Shown piece after piece: positions 60,867 to 64,000 of a stretch of DNA of 64,000 nucleotides (positions are counted from its first letter, which is position 1; each line of letters starts with the position of its first letter). The notes under the pieces were generated by a model, which had not been told where the DNA came from, did not search any database, and saw only the letters and a program-made list of their open reading frames with translations. A program made the position numbers and the translations under genes. The stretch covers positions 42,934,440-42,998,439 of the forward strand of contig OX485807.1 in assembly GCA_950295325.1 (NCBI GenBank), given 5' to 3'. Source of the DNA: Polytrichum commune. Lineage: Eukaryota > Streptophyta > Polytrichopsida > Polytrichales > Polytrichaceae.

Positions 60867-61311
60867 GAATATGATATAACTTAGTTGGTAAAATACAATA
60901 ATGTTGGTAAAACAAGTTATAGCAACAAGTAACTCCAAAATGGCAACCCACACTAATTAGACAAAACATTATACTTTTGAGAGCTGAAGACGAGAGGTGA
61001 TCTCAATTTTTCTTCACAAAAAATTCATGCATGTCAGTCAATGTGCACTGGTGAGCAGACATTACTAGGAATGCTGAAGCTTTTCCAGCTTTTAAGTGAC
61101 TTCCAAAGACTCCCTGTAACTATAGAATTAGGTCAACCAGTGATGCAGATTGCTATAGTCGGTGGCCGATTTCCTTTGCCCTTCTTCTTTCAAAGAGACT
61201 TCCATCATGTGTTGTTGAGCCAAGAAGATCTAGAGTAAAGAGTCGTGACATTCAATTAAGTTTGTTGGCCAACTCCCATCTAACAGCCCGTGCTCACTGT
61301 TTGTGATCAAT
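60867..61311. repeat. 455-bp direct repeat, copy 2 (445 bp here)
   Basis: It begins GAATATGATATAACTTAGTT and ends TTTGTGATCAAT. Its right edge abuts the point where the MULE-type transposase frame stops making sense (61311). Confidence 0.7.
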
Positions 61312-62567
61312 ACACCTTGTTTGAGTGGTGTCGAAAGTTGCATCAATTGCAATTGCAGAATTATGACCAAATCACGCCATTATTTGTTGTTGCCATTCGG
61401 ATTGAATACCAAGAGTGGATGGTGCGTCTTGTTGGTCATTTTTGTTTAAATCCAAAAGACCATGCTCTTGATAAAAAAAACAAACTTTGGATTTTCATGT
61501 ACCCACGTACATACACTAATGGGGTCCGATGGATGTTTCTTCCATAATTCTTCTGCTCGTTTACGACATATGTTGCGAACATTGAATGGCAACAATAACG
61601 TGTCACGGGTGACAGGTTGGTTGTTCATTGCTATATCCCTAGCCTCTTGCTTGTGTTGAGACATGATTTGTGCCGGTGAAAGACCAATTGCATGCATTTG
61701 TTTAATACGCAGTTTGATCTTATTGGATAAGTTGAAACCAAGTGCATGACGGGAGCCCGCAACCATGCTCCCATGGCAAGGATCCCCGGACTTGTTGACA
61801 TGCTCAATATGTTCGTATATGAGTTGACATAAAGAACCATCAATGTACAGGTGTTTTGCCACGAACGAGCATTGATAACCACGCTTAATTGACATCCCTG
61901 CAAGTGTTTTCCCAATTCTCTTTACAACCTGCCCAGTTGAGCAATACACTCAAAATGAATTATATTCGAGTATGGTTTTACAACTTTTTTTGCCTTTGCC
62001 TCCGTTGTCTTCTTTTTGCACTTCTTTTGAGTTGACTTCAAGAGTTCTTGCATGTCTTGGCGGACAATGCCAGTTTTATCTTCTGGTCCAAAATTACACC
62101 TATATCTGGCACAACTAAAGGTATTCAAATTAGATAGATTACATGTTGAAGGACGTGAATGTAATGCATTTATGTAGACTGTGCGACATTGCAAGACAAG
62201 GATAGTCTAAACAAGAATAGATTTGAACAAAATAAAGATGGATAATTTGAATATGGAATTATGCATATGAAAGTTACCTTATGGCTATAGAAACACTATT
62301 GGCTTGTGGGTTGCTCAAAGGATTAGGGTGGTTTTTGCAGATGATGTCCTTTGTTAATTTGCAAGGAAAGACCTCATTGGTTTGTTCTCCAACCACAAAA
62401 TCATCCAGTAATTTCCATTGGATCATATTATAATAATAGGTGTTGTATCTACCCTTTCCAGATGAAACACGTGGTGTGCGCACCACACCTTGCTTGAACC
62501 ACGTGGGCAGGGAGGTGAAAAGTTTTGGGGGACAAAGGCGGTGGTGGGCCCCATGAGTGTATGTCAC
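61312..62567 (-). pseudogene. Broken MULE-type transposase (N-terminal half)
   Basis: Remnant of a Mutator-like DNA transposon. The frame reads from 62567 to 62278, splices at a plausible intron (62106-62277), and resumes at 62105 with YRCNFGPEDKTGIVRQDMQE. It then shifts frame near 61945. The next part has a Cys/His zinc-finger-like block (YQCSFVAKHLYIDG, then HVNKSGDPCHG) and DPISVCTWVHENP. A second shift occurs in a T8 tract near 61482-61489. Beyond it, the other frame gives FYQEHG, LGIQSEWQQQIMA, a TGA stop, FGHNSAIAIDATFDTTQT. IDATF is where MULE transposases carry the first catalytic Asp. Coding sense is lost at 61311, so the rest of the DDE domain is missing. The MULE assignment rests on this ordered pattern, without a database search. 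Confidence 0.6.
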
Positions 62568-63469
62568 ACCGGAGAGACTTGTTGGGGTCCCTCTAGCGTC
62601 CGGCCTTTGTTGTCAATGCAAGGTAATGGTCCCCAATGATTACTTTGCTCATTCTTTTAGGGTTTTGTATATGTCATAAGGGTTCATTTGTTTTTAAGAT
62701 TTATATGTTGTGTATGTAGTGGAGGCATTTATCACATGACATGAAAAAAAACTTAGTGTTGAGTTTATTTTCTAGCCTATTTTTAGTACGTATACATTTG
62801 CTTTCCTCTATGAATTTTGTTTTGTATAAAGGGTGTTTAATTCATAGTCACCCATGCATGGCATGTATGTTCCCAGTGAAGAGACCATCCCCAAGGGTCA
62901 GAACAAGCAATAATTAACAACATGGTTTTGTGAGTTCGTGCCAACTTTGCATCATATGTCATAGAAAACATTATATTCATTAATCGGAGACTTTAGAAAG
63001 TCTCAAAAGAAAATACGCCCATAGTTTGGGATGCCAATATTGTGAACATACGGAACATTGGGAACATTAGGAACATGATGGTTTACAAATTCGCACGTGG
63101 AGAATATTCATATTACTAAAAATAACAAGCCTTTAAATCATAATCAAAACATGAACTACACATGGAAAATAATAATTGAATTCCAAAAACAAATGGTTTT
63201 ATGTCATTATAAAGTTTAGGGTACGCATCCCATACATAAGGGTTTTATGGATGGCACATCCCAAACGTATATATAAATTTGAATGTAGCTACAATAAAAC
63301 CAAGTCTATGAAGTGCCCCTATTTTTTGCCATTAATTTCAACCTACATTATGTTTCCCCATCTTCATCTTCGCTTCATATTCATCTTCGGCATCAATTTT
63401 CGCAGCTGCAATACATGCCAAATTGTCTTTGGCAAAATCTATATGTTTTTGGGGGATGGTCATTGTTTT
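62568..63469. other. Spacer within the mobile-element region
   Basis: AT-rich, with no supported gene. It contains the fourth family 2 repeat copy (62830-62966). The 110-codon plus-strand frame at 63176-63508 is not recognisable and overlaps the end of the minus-strand frame. Confidence 0.4.
62830..62966. repeat. Dispersed repeat family 2, copy 4
   Basis: TTTAATTCATAGTCACCC, CCCAGTGAAGAGACCATCCC, CAAGGGTCAGAACAAGCAA and GCCAACTTTGCATCATATGT run parallel to 60002-60130, with several point changes. Confidence 0.6.
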
Positions 63470-63883
63470 TTATTTAAAACCCTTGCGCGGCTTCCAAGCA
63501 CAAAGTAGGGTATCCGTGTTTATCCAAACCGGTATGTACGTTGAGTCCATTGTCCACTTGAAACTCTTTTTAATGTCCCAACCTAAATAGGTGCGGAACA
63601 CATTCTGGTCTTTGGTGCTTGGACAACAATATTCCACTTCAATTTGATGAAAGTTGGGGCTAGTTCGAACAAAATTGGGTGAAGAAAATGCTTTTACCAA
63701 CCAAATTGGCTTGGGATGCTCCTCATCTCTTGTTCGTACAAGGACCATATAATCTTTGTGGCAATCAATACCTACACGAAACAACGGTGCCGGTCCATTA
63801 CGCATGGCCAACGTAATGCTTGTCCATTGCAAACTCTTCATGGACGTCTCCATTGCTGAAGAACATGGTGTCCGACTCCACAA
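63470..63883 (-). CDS. Partial unclassified protein frame, probably mobile-element associated
   Basis: A frame of about 137 codons ending in TTA (stop on this strand) at 63470. It has a compositionally ordinary protein pattern: GIDCHKDYMVLVRTRDE, KPIWLVKAF, IEVEYCCPSTKDQ, YLGWDIKKSFKWTMDS, WINTDTLLCAW. Spaced tryptophans and a PxWLVKA-type strand recall BAH-like or other beta-barrel modules in plant transposon proteins, but I do not recognise the family. In another minus-strand frame, the last 160 bp of the window reads LGLDNTWWRHPYDFDIGILA and may belong to the same broken or spliced gene, which leaves the window. No reliable start is visible. Confidence 0.4.
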   Translation of the reverse strand: MWSRTPCSSAMETSMKSLQWTSITLAMRNGPAPLFRVGIDCHKDYMVLVRTRDEEHPKPIWLVKAFSSPNFVRTSPNFHQIEVEYCCPSTKDQNVFRTYLGWDIKKSFKWTMDSTYIPVWINTDTLLCAWKPRKGFK

Positions 63884-64000
63884 TTGTTAAAAGACTTTGT
63901 GGCCAAAATCCCTATATCAAAGTCGTATGGGTGTCGCCACCAAGTATTATCAAGGCCAAGCAAATGCCATCCCAATACGCGATCAACGGTTAATGAGTAT

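Larger units (their letters stand above)
57591..61310. other. Repeat-rich spacer upstream of P450-B
   Basis: No gene is supported. It contains family 1 MITE copy E (58273-58617), the first copy of a 455-bp direct repeat (58633-59087), a family 2 repeat (60002-60130) and the second direct-repeat copy (60867-61311). Two weaker direct repeats of about 65 bp (59206-59271 and 59928-59990; GGCATTGTA(C/G)CACT) lie between them. The ORF at 60660-60884 is unrecognised and probably chance. Confidence 0.6.

Overview
The window is nuclear DNA of a land plant: AT-rich, with multi-intron genes bounded by GT/AG introns and long repeat-filled spacers. It encodes a cytosolic ribosomal protein, a chloroplast PsbP-domain protein and CYP72-clan P450s. 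The gene at 4.4-11.8 kb is a kinesin-9 (KIF6/KIF9 type), a family linked to motile axonemes. Flowering plants and conifers lack it as far as I know, so a plant with swimming sperm (bryophyte, lycophyte, fern, or possibly cycad/Ginkgo) is likely. I cannot name the species. Gene models were built by hand from splice signals, reading phase and family resemblance; every model closes in frame.

Layout. 1-4.36 kb: spacer with a hAT-like MITE. 4.36-11.82 kb (-): kinesin-9, 15 coding exons, 799 aa. 13.6-16.06 kb (-): ribosomal protein eL27, 4 coding exons, 135 aa, with an unusual tandem array in its first intron. 16.2-20.9 kb: spacer. 20.93-28.35 kb (-): EDRF1-like protein, 9 coding exons, about 1441 aa. 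28.4-33.3 kb: EDRF1 leader/promoter and repeats. 33.31-36.11 kb (+): PsbP-domain chloroplast protein, 4 exons, 294 aa. 37.3-42.9 kb and 52.3-57.5 kb (-): two related P450s with the same five-exon, same-phase structure, an old tandem pair. Between and within them lie MITEs, long hairpins, a tRNA-derived SINE, a degenerate minisatellite and a duplicated pseudo-exon. 58-64 kb: mobile-element debris, including a broken MULE-type transposase.

The genes are ordinary single-function nuclear genes and show no operon-like coupling. eL27 and the EDRF1-like gene share a telo-box near their predicted 5' ends, a typical feature of plant translation and growth genes. I found no convincing new multi-gene system. 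The most unusual features are intragenic: the eL27 intron array carries decayed copies of the adjacent exon end, the second P450 has a duplicated and stop-disrupted piece of exon 1, and the first P450 has a roughly 1.1-kb degenerate tandem array in intron 1.
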